DNA of 7,791 nt from Chitinophagaceae bacterium (GCA_025963615.1 JAOQAL010000675.1:1-7791); one strand, 5' to 3'. Shown: positions 1 to 6,400, numbered from the stretch's first letter. The notes: generated by a model not told the origin, from the sequence alone. Program-made: numbers and translations.

Positions 1-396
1 CGCAGGGTAAATAAACCTTTGATGCTTGATTTTACCGGTATCAATTGTGTCAACTGCCGTAAAATGGAGGGACAGGTATGGAGCGATCCGGCAGTTATGA
101 AGAAATTAAAAGAAGATTTTATTATTGTCTCTCTATATGTAGATGTTCAAAATATTGACCTGCCTGAAAATGAACAATATTTTTCTAAAGAATTAAATAA
201 GCAGGTTGAAACATTGGGTGATAAAAATGCAGATATGCAGGTAAAGCGCTTCGGTGCCAATACACAACCCTATTATTTTTTTATCGGCAGTAAAGAAAAC
301 AAGCTCGTAGATGAAGGGTATGGGTATGACCCTGATGTTTCTAAATTTTTAACACATCTTGAAAAAGCGGCTACAGCATTTAAGAGAACAAACTGA
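1..396 (+). CDS. DsbD-like thiol:disulfide interchange protein, C-terminal thioredoxin domain (5'-partial)
   Basis: The reading frame is open from base 1, so the gene begins outside the window and the ATG/TTG near base 19 is internal. The visible 131 residues form a thioredoxin-fold domain. The sequence DFTGINCVNCRKME carries a CxxC redox pair (CVNC, bases 46-57), followed by the VWSDPAV segment and a TQP segment that should hold the cis-proline facing the active site. In DsbD/CcdA-type proteins this domain sits after a membrane electron-transfer domain. It passes reducing equivalents from cytoplasmic thioredoxin to periplasmic partners such as disulfide isomerases and cytochrome c maturation proteins. 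The long insert after LYVDVQN is usual for Bacteroidota members of the family. Whether the upstream part has the transmembrane domain cannot be seen here. A single-domain thioredoxin-like protein is the main alternative. Confidence 0.85.
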   Translation, partial: RRVNKPLMLDFTGINCVNCRKMEGQVWSDPAVMKKLKEDFIIVSLYVDVQNIDLPENEQYFSKELNKQVETLGDKNADMQVKRFGANTQPYYFFIGSKENKLVDEGYGYDPDVSKFLTHLEKAATAFKRTN

Positions 397-434
397 TATA
401 GTTATGAAAAGGAAGATCAAGAGGTTAAAATAAA

Positions 435-461
435 AAAAGGAAAGACTTTCATCTTTCCCTT
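435..461 (-). repeat. Copy A of a dispersed hairpin repeat, terminator-like on the minus strand
   Basis: GGAAAGA (439-445) pairs with TCTTTCC (452-458) around a six-base loop. Read on the minus strand, the hairpin is followed directly by a run of seven T, so it could end transcription in that direction. Read on the plus strand there is no T-run. The stretch 435-461 matches 6123-6149 at 25 of 27 positions, including 17 identical bases in a row (ACTTTCATCTTTCCCTT). It is therefore a short copy of the repeat also found near 6123 and 7375. Here only the hairpin half is present, and the flank after GTTGC differs. Confidence 0.6.
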
Positions 462-514
462 AGTTGCGGTATGTAAGGTATTTCCCCCTTTTTTTAATAC
501 AAAATGATACAGTA

Positions 515-548
515 ATAAAAAAGCCGTCTCAAAAATTTTGGGACGGCT
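515..548 (-). terminator. Intrinsic terminator of the DinB-family gene
   Basis: Arms 522-530 (AGCCGTCTC) and 540-548 (GGGACGGCT) form a GC-rich stem with one imperfect pair, around an A/T loop. On the minus strand the stem is followed by TTTTTTATT (521 down to 513). It lies about 20 bases past the stop codon of the DinB-family gene, which fixes its likely target. It may also slow plus-strand transcription coming from the DsbD-like gene. Confidence 0.75.
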
Positions 549-569
549 CCTTACAACGATCTTCACTGT

Positions 570-1049
570 TTATTTGATCAGTATAAATTGCCCATGATGG
601 TATGCGAGGTGACTTCCCCTTGTGAGCATAATGTTTAATTTATTACGATGCGGTTCTTTGGCAAAATCTTCATCTGAAACAGCTGTATGCTTTTGGAACC
701 AATCATTGGTTTGCATTTTGTCAAAGTTCTGGTTCAGCGTTTCATTCATGGTACTCCATGCTGCCCTTAATTCTTTTGCTGATGGAATTTCTGCGATAAT
801 TTTGTCCGGTGATTCGAGGAAAGGTTTTACCAGTTCAGGATAAAGCTTGTCTCCAAAATCCAATAAACGGGTTAAATCATCATGCACGGCGATAAGGTGG
901 CCGAGTAAATAAATTCCCCTGTTCCTTCCGGGAGCTATCTCATGCTGCAATTGCTCATCTGTTAGAGCGTCGAGTGAAGTACTGAAGTTTTTAATTAATG
1001 CATTCCACCTGTCAAATACCATTTTAACCATAGCTTGATTCTGGTCCAT
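570..1049 (-). CDS. DinB-superfamily protein
   Basis: This 159-residue protein is about the usual length for the DinB/YfiT superfamily, small four-helix-bundle proteins that often bind one metal ion through three histidines. Candidate ligands are H51 or H56 in GHLIAVHDD and the H147/H151/H152 cluster in HLAYHHGQ near the C-terminus, both at the expected places. Family members include thiol-dependent transferases (bacillithiol or mycothiol type) and DNA-damage-induced proteins of unknown activity. The substrate cannot be told from sequence, so no specific enzyme name is given. The ATG at 1049 is the first in the frame, and the MDQNQAMVKMVFDRWNALI start fits helix 1. It is a single gene, convergent with the DsbD-like gene and divergent from the GlxA-type regulator, with 140-149 bases shared upstream. 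Confidence 0.82.
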   Translation of the reverse strand: MDQNQAMVKMVFDRWNALIKNFSTSLDALTDEQLQHEIAPGRNRGIYLLGHLIAVHDDLTRLLDFGDKLYPELVKPFLESPDKIIAEIPSAKELRAAWSTMNETLNQNFDKMQTNDWFQKHTAVSDEDFAKEPHRNKLNIMLTRGSHLAYHHGQFILIK

Positions 1050-1198
1050 TTTTCTGTGTTTTAATTTGTGATTTTGATTTTTTATATTTCAATACTTCAA
1101 AGCTAATGGCTTAAATATTCTGTTTGCTAGTGTAAAATGGACAATATAACGGGTTGATTTGGACAACTTGTTTTCATACCTTTACACAAATGACTAGT

Positions 1199-2182
1199 AT
1201 GAAGCAGGTAACGATTGTTGTTCCAAATGGACAAACAGTGCTCAGCAGCATAACAGGTCCATTCGAAATATTGAGCAGGGCTAATGACTATTGGCGGAAC
1301 AGGGGAAAGACCCCGCTGATCAAAGTACGGATAGCTGGCTTTGAAAAAGAGCAACAATTTGATGCCGGCTATTGTACTATGCATCCCGAAAACATCGCTA
1401 ATCTGGAAGCAACAGACCTGATCATCATTCCTTCTGTTGCTTATCACGAGCAGCTGATCAGCAACAATGCAGCACTCATACAATGGATAACGGACAAATA
1501 TAAAAATGGATCAGAGATCGCCAGTATTTGTTCGGGAGCATTCCTATTGGCTTCTACCGGATTACTGGAAGGAAAAAGCTGTTCTACCCATTGGAATAAT
1601 GCATCGAATTTCAGGCGCTTGTTTCCTGGTGTTGCTATGGTTGCCGATAAGCTGATAACATCGGACAGTGGGATTCATACAAATGGAGGCGCATTCTCTT
1701 TTCTGAACCTGATGCTTTTTCTGGTAGAAAAATATTTTGACAGGGATACAGCCATCTGGTGTTCTAAAACATTCCAGATAGATATCGAAAGGGTATCACA
1801 GGCACACTTTTTTATCTTTGAAACGCAGAAGACGCATGGTGATGAATTGATATGCAGCGCACAGAATTATATAGAAGACAATGTAAGGGGAAAAATATCA
1901 TTTGAAGAACTGGCCTCAAATTTGGCCATCAGCAGGCGCAATTTCGACAGGCGGTTTATAAAAGCCACCGGCAATACCCCGGTAGAATACATGCAGCGTG
2001 TAAAAGTAGAAGCTGCCAAACGAAGCCTGGAGAAGGGCAGAAAGAATATCAATGAGGTGATGGATGAAGTGGGCTACATTGATGATAAGGCATTCAGGGA
2101 TGTTTTTAAAAAAGTTACAGGTTTATCGCCATTGACCTACAAAGAGAAGTATAATAGAAGTTCCGCTACATTTGAAGCTTAA
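1199..2182 (+). CDS. GlxA-type AraC-family transcriptional regulator (DJ-1/PfpI domain plus AraC HTH)
   Basis: With the ATG at 1199 the protein has 327 residues, the usual size for the GlxA subgroup. Residues 1-180 form a DJ-1/PfpI-like domain starting KQVTIVVPNGQ. The nucleophile-elbow segment ASICSGAFLLASTGLLEG keeps a cysteine (C111), followed by STHW. These domains normally act as sensors rather than enzymes. Residues 215-320 form the AraC/XylS DNA-binding region with two helix-turn-helix units, LASNLAISRRNFDRRFIKATG and the segment from INEVMDEVGY to FKKVTGLSP. The open frame begins at a TTG at 1154, and ATG codons occur at 1190 and 1199. The 1190 or 1199 start suits the family best. A weak promoter-like pair, TTTG at 1158 and TACCTTTA at 1177, lies just upstream and would leave almost no leader. 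DoxX follows after 26 bases, probably in the same transcript, and may be a target. Confidence 0.88.
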   Translation: MKQVTIVVPNGQTVLSSITGPFEILSRANDYWRNRGKTPLIKVRIAGFEKEQQFDAGYCTMHPENIANLEATDLIIIPSVAYHEQLISNNAALIQWITDKYKNGSEIASICSGAFLLASTGLLEGKSCSTHWNNASNFRRLFPGVAMVADKLITSDSGIHTNGGAFSFLNLMLFLVEKYFDRDTAIWCSKTFQIDIERVSQAHFFIFETQKTHGDELICSAQNYIEDNVRGKISFEELASNLAISRRNFDRRFIKATGNTPVEYMQRVKVEAAKRSLEKGRKNINEVMDEVGYIDDKAFRDVFKKVTGLSPLTYKEKYNRSSATFEA

Positions 2183-2208
2183 TAACTCACGCTAACCAAC
2201 TAAACCTT

Positions 2209-2598
2209 ATGAAAAACAAAATCCTTTTTGTCCTCAGTCTTCTTTTTGGACTTATGTTTATCAATGCGGGACTTAACAAGTTCTTCAATTACATGCCTGT
2301 GCCAAAAGACCTTCCTGAAAAAATGCAGAAAATGGGTATGGCCTTTATGGAAATCAGCTGGCTGATGCCGCTGGTAGGTTTTGCGGAAGTGGTAGGCGGC
2401 TTGCTTTTTATCTTTAAAAGAACCAGGGCATTGGGGGCGATCATTATTTTCCCGGTTATGATCGGTATCCTGCTGGTGAACGCGTGTACCATGCCTTCGG
2501 GTTTACCGTTAACGCTTGCATTACTTGCTATTAACCTTTGGGTGATATACGAGAACAGGAAAAAATATTTACCGATGATCTCCAAAAACGGTATCTAA
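2209..2598 (+). CDS. DoxX-family small integral membrane protein
   Basis: The 129-residue protein has four predicted membrane helices, about residues 5-24, 49-69, 73-92 and 98-116. The first helix ends in FINAGLNKFF, the usual DoxX-type F-x-G-x-x-K-F pattern. The central GFAEVVGGLLFIFKRTRALGAIII segment is also typical, with a conserved glutamate in helix 2. The family is widespread. Some members are linked to oxidative-stress or thiosulfate/quinone chemistry, but most have no proven activity. It starts 26 bases after the GlxA-type regulator with no promoter or terminator between, and a strong terminator follows, so the two genes probably form an operon. A role in a stress response sensed by the regulator is inference only. 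Confidence 0.85.
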   Translation: MKNKILFVLSLLFGLMFINAGLNKFFNYMPVPKDLPEKMQKMGMAFMEISWLMPLVGFAEVVGGLLFIFKRTRALGAIIIFPVMIGILLVNACTMPSGLPLTLALLAINLWVIYENRKKYLPMISKNGI

Positions 2599-2642
2599 CC
2601 ATCCTGAAAGAGGACCTTGGAATAGAAGCGTATATAAATTTG

Positions 2643-2680
2643 AAACGGTGAAGGAAAAACTTCCTTCACCGTTTTTTTTT
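2643..2680 (+). terminator. Strong intrinsic terminator after the regulator-DoxX pair
   Basis: Arms AAACGGTGAAGGAA (2643-2656) and TTCCTTCACCGTTT (2661-2674) are perfect 14-base complements around an AAAC loop. The T-run continues to 2680. It lies 44 bases past the DoxX stop codon and closes the two-gene transcript. Confidence 0.93.
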
Positions 2681-2702
2681 AAGGGGATCTGATTTTATAA
2701 TT

Positions 2703-2710
2703 TATATTTG
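2703..2710 (+). promoter_or_regulatory. Possible Bacteroidota-type -7 box for the exported protein gene
   Basis: TATATTTG fits the TAnnTTTG -7 consensus of Bacteroidota housekeeping promoters and sits 50 bases before the ATG at 2760. No exact TTTG -33 box is visible at the right distance; the nearest candidate is TTTA at the end of the preceding terminator. The call rests on one box and on its place between a terminator and a gene. Confidence 0.4.
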
Positions 2711-2759
2711 ATATACCTGATTATCCTGATAAGCTTTTTTTCACTTAAAATCCAATTTC

Positions 2760-3227
2760 ATGAAAAAACTGTTTTTCAGGCTGTTCCTGTCAGCCGCTAT
2801 TCTCGTATCCTTTACAGACGCAAATGCAACCCCCGACCTTGATTGGTACCACCCGGGTTGGGAGCATCCCGCGTACATGACTGCTCTTTCTTTCTCAAGT
2901 GACCCTGATTTTATCAGGGGATTCTGTTTTGCTTTTGATGCCGCTAAGGAGATGGTCAATTATGGTTATGCCGGCATTATGAAGAAAGAAGTTTCCGTAA
3001 GTAATAACAACACTGTAGTGATCAGTATTGGTATGTATGGCATTGCATCGGGCACATGGAGTGCATGGTGTACAACATTTGCAGATTCATCAGCGGGTGT
3101 ACGTGACTATGCGAATACTCTCACTGATCTGCAGAATCAAAACCTCTGGCTTGGTTACGCATGCCTGATGGAACAGGCTGCAGGTAACCCTAATATTGTG
3201 AACACCCAGAACGGGCAAAGCTGGTAA
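2760..3227 (+). CDS. Exported protein of unknown family
   Basis: I do not recognise this 155-residue protein. Residues 1-23 look like a Sec signal peptide: MKKLFFR, then a hydrophobic stretch and ANA before a likely cut at 23/24. The mature part is about 132 residues, rich in Trp, Tyr and Phe at its start (DLDWYHPGWEHPAY), with three cysteines (56, 104 and 135 of the precursor). The middle has a beta-rich stretch (KKEVSVSNNNTVVISIGMYG), followed by a helical-looking segment and a polar tail ending NGQSW. There is no lipobox, no membrane helix beyond the signal and no C-terminal sorting domain. An odd number of cysteines leaves at least one unpaired unless the protein dimerises. It stands alone between two terminators and so is probably transcribed by itself. 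The signal peptide and codon use make it a credible gene. Confidence 0.75.
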   Translation: MKKLFFRLFLSAAILVSFTDANATPDLDWYHPGWEHPAYMTALSFSSDPDFIRGFCFAFDAAKEMVNYGYAGIMKKEVSVSNNNTVVISIGMYGIASGTWSAWCTTFADSSAGVRDYANTLTDLQNQNLWLGYACLMEQAAGNPNIVNTQNGQSW

Positions 3228-3250
3228 CAGATCAATGCTGATATTTGCTG

Positions 3251-3280
3251 AAAGAGACCCATCAATGGGTCTCTTTTATT
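3251..3280 (+). terminator. Intrinsic terminator after the exported protein gene
   Basis: AAAGAGACCC (3251-3260) pairs perfectly with GGGTCTCTTT (3267-3276) around a six-base loop and is followed by TATTTT. It lies 24 bases past the stop codon at 3227. The A-run on the other side gives weaker activity for minus-strand transcripts arriving from the membrane protein gene at 3392-4045. Confidence 0.88.
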
Positions 3281-3391
3281 TTCCGAAACGTCTACTTTAT
3301 TCATCATATCATCACACGCAGCCGCAAAAAAATACATTACCTGGCAGCGTGGGAACTTGGAAGAAGAAAACCCAGCAGAGAAGGAAAACTT

Positions 3392-4045
3392 TTATTTGTT
3401 TTTCTTTCTAATTAAGAAAATACTGATTATCAAGATCCATAAGAAAAAGAGTCCCGCAGCGATGGGAATGTTCCACCCGTTAACACTATAGAAATCCAAC
3501 GGTGTTGTCACGAAAAAAAGCGTTGGCACAAAGGAAAGATTGTAAATGGCGATAAGATAACCCAACCATGCGGTCCATTTTGGGAATAACCCGGTCTTTA
3601 TGATCAGTGTGCCTGCTGCAAAGAGAATGGTGGCATTTAATAAGCGGTTTATGGGTCCGTAAATAAGTAATGCGCCTTCCGCCCCATATCCAACCCAGGT
3701 AGGGTTAACGGGATTTGCATGGGCTGCAAAGACACTTCCCGCCTGTATAGAATCAGCAACAAATCCTAGTATTGAAAATGCAAGTCCGCAGGTAAAGATG
3801 AACGTACCAAGCCATTCGAAATCAGGTTCGGATTGAGAGATAATATTTCTAAACCCGCTAAAGAAACCGATAAGCCCTATGCAAACAAACATATCAACCA
3901 GGATGCGAATTAGTATGATGGCTGCGGGAGGAGTGCCGCTGGGTGTTGGTGTGTAAACGAAATAAAGTGGGATCTCAAGCAATACAAGTAGGTACATGGC
4001 AATTCCAAAAATACCTGTCCAATAATAAGCCGTTGTTTTTTTCAT
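3392..4045 (-). CDS. Six-helix integral membrane protein, unknown function
   Basis: This 217-residue protein has about six predicted membrane helices, near residues 10-30, 42-63, 78-100, 133-149, 156-179 and 191-213. It ends in a positively charged LIRKKNK tail that should face the cytoplasm. No catalytic motif or transporter signature is visible. The layout, with SGFRNIIS after helix 2 and a GLFPKWTAWLGYL segment before helix 5, is loosely like DUF4386 proteins, but the match is not strong enough to name it. The gene is divergent from the AraC-type regulator at 4150, with 104 bases between the two starts, so it is a natural candidate target of that regulator. No convincing terminator is seen just after its stop at 3392. 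Confidence 0.75.
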   Translation of the reverse strand: MKKTTAYYWTGIFGIAMYLLVLLEIPLYFVYTPTPSGTPPAAIILIRILVDMFVCIGLIGFFSGFRNIISQSEPDFEWLGTFIFTCGLAFSILGFVADSIQAGSVFAAHANPVNPTWVGYGAEGALLIYGPINRLLNATILFAAGTLIIKTGLFPKWTAWLGYLIAIYNLSFVPTLFFVTTPLDFYSVNGWNIPIAAGLFFLWILIISIFLIRKKNK

Positions 4046-4103
4046 GTTAAAAGAGCTTTTTTTTTAAAATGTAAGAATGCTGCAAGTATACTGGCTTGTT
4101 CTA

Positions 4104-4111
4104 TAAATTTG
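4104..4111 (+). promoter_or_regulatory. Candidate -7 box for the second AraC-type regulator
   Basis: TAAATTTG matches the TAnnTTTG -7 consensus and lies 39-46 bases upstream of the ATG at 4150. Transcription starting about seven bases later would give a leader of roughly 30 bases that begins at GAAGGAGTATAACTTACA. No clear TTTG -33 box is seen upstream, as expected for a regulated promoter that needs an activator. Confidence 0.45.
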
Positions 4112-4149
4112 TTACATTGGAAGGAGTATAACTTACAAAATACAGAGTA
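4111..4149 (+). repeat. Leader motif of the AraC gene, copy 1 of 2
   Basis: This segment, directly before the ATG at 4150, matches 6062-6100 at 31 of 39 positions without gaps. The centre is GAAGGAGTATAACTTACA (4120-4137), identical at 17 of 18 bases in the other copy. The GGAG is too far from the ATG (25 bases) to act as its ribosome binding site. It could be an operator or a leader element. Confidence 0.6.
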
Positions 4150-5148
4150 ATGGCATTCAGACTGAAGGGCATTTCGGAGGATCATTTTGAGCATTTGGAT
4201 GATTTTTTTCTGAATGGTTTTGAAAGCAATAAATTGGTTGAGCGCTCACAAAAGATCAACCATCCTTTTGTCGACGGCAGTTCGGATGAATGGTATTTTG
4301 ATGGTATCAGGATGGGCTATTCCGATTGGCACTACAGTAAGCCCATTGAATTACAATGGAGTTATGACATAAAAGTTGAGCTGGTTACTTTTCAAGCCAA
4401 CCTTAGAGGTTCGATGTTCATCGGAACTGAAACAGGCGTGTCTTCTCCATTATTTGGGAATTTTCAGCAAAATCTATTCTATGCGAATGCAAATGATGCT
4501 AATGAAGGTTTCCTGAGATGTGAACATTTGCGTAGCTCTATGTTTTTTATCCAGTTTACAAAAGATGCTTTTTTACGCCTTACAAGCGGGGCCAACGAGG
4601 CATTAAACCGTTTTAGTGAAAACGTACTAAATGGGCAGCCGACCCTTCTTTCGGTTAATAATCTTCCGGTGGATGCAACTATGCTGAATTTGATAAGTAA
4701 TATCGTGAACTGCAGGTACAAGGATGGTTTAAAGAAAATGTATTTGCTTTCAAAAAGTATAGAGTTTTTGGTACTACAGGCAGAGGCCTGCAATGCTGCT
4801 TTGATACCATCGTATAAATACATTAAAACGAATTATGATAAAGAATGTATCATATTCGCCCGTGAATATATTATGGGGCACCTGGAAACGCCTCCAGGTT
4901 TGTCGGAGTTGGCAAAGATCATTGGTATAAATGAGTATAAATTAAAGAGAGGCTTTAAGGAGCTCTTTGGTAATACGGTTTTTGGATATTTATCGGATGC
5001 CCGGCTTGAAATTGCAAAAAAAGATTTACTTGAAAATAAAATGACTGTTGGTGAAATTGCTTCAGAATTGGGTTATTCATCGGTACAGCATTTCAGCAAC
5101 GCCTTCAAAAAAAAATTCGGAGTATCCCCCGGCAAATGGAAACATTAG
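4150..5148 (+). CDS. AraC-family transcriptional regulator, PchR-like
   Basis: The protein has 332 residues. The N-terminal part (about 45-215) fits the PchR-type sensing domain, with WHYSKPIELQW, then VELVTFQANLRGSMFIG and, near 126-138, EHLRSSMFFIQFT. The C-terminal 100 residues are an AraC/XylS DNA-binding domain. The first helix-turn-helix is LSELAKIIGINEYKLKRGFKE (251-271), and the second is near 299-325, VGEIASELGYSSVQHFSNAFKKKFGVSP, with the usual P-x-x-W ending. PchR relatives respond to siderophores or other small molecules, but the ligand here is unknown and no siderophore genes are in view. The ATG at 4150 is supported by a candidate promoter just upstream. It is divergent from the six-helix membrane protein gene. 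It shows no sequence similarity to the GlxA-type regulator outside the DNA-binding domain. Confidence 0.9.
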   Translation: MAFRLKGISEDHFEHLDDFFLNGFESNKLVERSQKINHPFVDGSSDEWYFDGIRMGYSDWHYSKPIELQWSYDIKVELVTFQANLRGSMFIGTETGVSSPLFGNFQQNLFYANANDANEGFLRCEHLRSSMFFIQFTKDAFLRLTSGANEALNRFSENVLNGQPTLLSVNNLPVDATMLNLISNIVNCRYKDGLKKMYLLSKSIEFLVLQAEACNAALIPSYKYIKTNYDKECIIFAREYIMGHLETPPGLSELAKIIGINEYKLKRGFKELFGNTVFGYLSDARLEIAKKDLLENKMTVGEIASELGYSSVQHFSNAFKKKFGVSPGKWKH

Positions 5149-5331
5149 TGGATGATCCCATCTATGTTGTATAGATCATCAGGTTTAATAAGCCTGTACC
5201 CGTTCCAATATCTACTGTCATCTGTCAACTCCCGCCACCAGGCCCCAAACAAACATGCATCCGTACACAGATTCATGGAGCACACCTTTTAAATAGCAGC
5301 TAATAATTTTTAGTACTACAAGGTATATACA

Positions 5332-5489
5332 TCTCCCTGGCGGGCAATGTCATTAAGTTAAGAAGGTTTCACGCAAAGGCGCAAAGGAGCAAAGATGCAA
5401 AGGGTTTTCTTAGCGCCTTGACACCTTGGTGCCTTTGCGTGAAACATATCTCTAAATGCTTAACTTAATGACATTACCTTGGTGGGAGA
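5332..5489. mobile_element. MITE-like long imperfect palindrome
   Basis: The gap 5149-5550 has no gene. Its main content is a 158-base palindrome. The outer arms share one axis: TCTCCC (5332-5337) with GGGAGA (5484-5489), and AATGTCATTAAGTTAAG (5346-5362) with its perfect complement (5459-5475). The inner arms, GTTTCACGCAAAGGC (5366-5380) and GCCTTTGCGTGAAAC (5431-5445), are perfect complements shifted by ten bases. Pairing continues inward at about 24 of 33 positions, to a loop near 5403-5408. The left arm repeats GCAAAG every eight bases at 5373, 5381, 5389 and 5397. No reading frame and no clear target-site duplication are visible. It is best read as a non-autonomous palindromic element. 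It could also end or fold transcripts from the AraC gene. Confidence 0.7.
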
Positions 5490-5550
5490 CTCACTGGAGA
5501 AGAAAAATTATTTTTCGAAAGATGTTCGGGTGAGTGTATCATGCAATTTA

Positions 5551-6012
5551 TCACTTGAACATCATTTGCGAGAATTTAACATAAACCCATGGACTTAAAA
5601 AGATAGCGCAATAAATCAGGCTGATCCATGGTTGGTAGTCGATATAAAACTCATGCGGTGTTAAAGAATAAGGATGCCTGATCAAAACAAACCCTACGAA
5701 GTCAACTACTATGGCCGAGATAAGCCAACAAAACGAAAGGTGCCAGATTTCTGGTGATTGTAGTGAACTGATTTTCTGTCTTGGATTTTGAAAATATTTC
5801 CAGGCAAAAAGCGGCCAGATGAAAAACATCAGCAACACGTGATATGGCACCGTGGCGGCAAATGATTCTGATTTTAAAACCGTAATTCCTGGTGCAGGAG
5901 CTGGCGTCTTATACACAATAGCATAAATTATGGAAATGGCTGTGGCCAAGACCGTTACTATAACATAAGCCGTAAAAAAAAGTACCAATGCACGTGAGAA
6001 ATTTATTTTCAT
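5551..6012 (-). CDS. Four-helix integral membrane protein, unknown function
   Basis: I do not recognise this 153-residue protein. Four membrane helices are predicted near residues 8-32, 54-74, 89-112 and 126-146. A proline-rich extracytoplasmic loop (TPAPAPG) lies after helix 1, and a short basic loop (NPRQK) after helix 2 should face the cytoplasm. Helix 3 contains an acidic residue (VVDFVG). No known motif is visible. The ATG at 6012 is the first in the frame. Transcription ends toward the 5332-5489 palindrome, which could serve as its downstream fold. The size and layout are those of small uncharacterised envelope proteins common in this phylum. Confidence 0.68.
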   Translation of the reverse strand: MKINFSRALVLFFTAYVIVTVLATAISIIYAIVYKTPAPAPGITVLKSESFAATVPYHVLLMFFIWPLFAWKYFQNPRQKISSLQSPEIWHLSFCWLISAIVVDFVGFVLIRHPYSLTPHEFYIDYQPWISLIYCAIFLSPWVYVKFSQMMFK

Positions 6013-6061
6013 TTTAAGTTATTTAATTTAGCGCGATGATAATACTATTTTAAGTGACCGA

Positions 6062-6100
6062 GTTATATCAGAAGGAGTATTACTTACATAAAACGGAATA
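6062..6100 (+). repeat. Leader motif, copy 2 of 2, without its regulator gene
   Basis: The segment matches the leader of the AraC gene (4111-4149) at 31 of 39 positions, centred on GAAGGAGTATTACTTACA (6071-6088). Here it stands 50 bases upstream of the start of the divergent four-helix membrane protein gene and is followed by repeat copy B, not by a regulator. It could be a second binding site for the same regulator or a leftover of a duplication. Confidence 0.55.
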
Positions 6101-6122
6101 GTTCATGAAAAATCAAAATAAC

Positions 6123-6205
6123 AAAGGGAAAAACTTTCATCTTTCCCTTTCGTTGCCGAAGTGGATTTTTCTCGAACCAATTTTTGGAAGACTTGAGACT
6201 TTTGG
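6123..6205 (-). repeat. Copy B of the dispersed hairpin repeat
   Basis: The gap 6013-6468 has no convincing gene; this repeat is its main content. AAAGGGAAA (6123-6131) and TTTCCCTTT (6142-6150) form a perfect nine-base stem with a ten-base loop. The tail 6156-6205 matches 7409-7458 at 42 of 50 positions without gaps, with 27 of 28 in the first part (CCGAAGTGGATTTTT, one change, TCGAACCAATTT). The hairpin half matches copy A. On the minus strand the order is tail, hairpin, then a T-rich stretch, so that strand is taken as the sense direction. Confidence 0.75.
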
Positions 6206-6381
6206 CCGAAATATGGTTTTAAGTAATTGGATTTGCTTTGAGGTTCAAAATTTCAAGGCGTTCGCATTTTAGTAATCTTTCTAAAACGTTCCATTAAAAT
6301 GCCTGCCGCCTACTTGCAGTTCCCTGTTCAGATACAGACTTGTCATTCTGCTATTTAACTTTTCTTTCGCCCTGCCACCGG

Positions 6382-6400
6382 TGCAAATTGATAATTTGCA
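6382..6400. promoter_or_regulatory. Short inverted repeat upstream of the exported CarboxypepD-like gene
   Basis: TGCAAATTGATAATTTGCA is an inverted repeat with perfect eight-base arms around a three-base centre. It lies about 69-87 bases before the ATG at 6469, where an operator for a dimeric regulator could sit. There is no T-run, so it is not a terminator. Chance occurrence in AT-rich DNA is possible. Confidence 0.3.

Noticed and set aside
622..843. Plus-strand 73-codon frame inside the DinB-family gene
   Set aside because: It is a shadow of a well supported gene on the opposite strand.
1154..1198. TTG start at 1154 for the GlxA-type regulator
   Set aside because: The added residues (IWTTCFHTFTQ) are not typical of the family, which begins near KQVTIVVP; ATG codons at 1190 and 1199 are better.
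1127..1483. Minus-strand 118-codon frame over the start of the GlxA-type regulator
   Set aside because: It overlaps the regulator's conserved DJ-1-like domain and has no recognisable features.
5151..5180. Possible terminator just after the second AraC-type gene (GATGATC with GATCATC, ATCTAT with ATAGAT)
   Set aside because: The two pairings compete with each other, the stem is AT-rich and no T-run follows.
6156..6183. The tail of the repeat contains TCGAACC in a setting that recalls the antisense of a tRNA T-arm
   Set aside because: The five-base stem pairing of a T-arm is absent, no acceptor or anticodon arm is found, and the resemblance is limited to a few bases.
6105..6272. A 55-codon plus-strand frame (MKNQNNKGKNF... 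to KAFAF) following the second leader motif
   Set aside because: Most of it is repeat copy B read in the direction opposite to the better conserved frame, and the same forward frame in copy C is broken by stops. No recognised motif.
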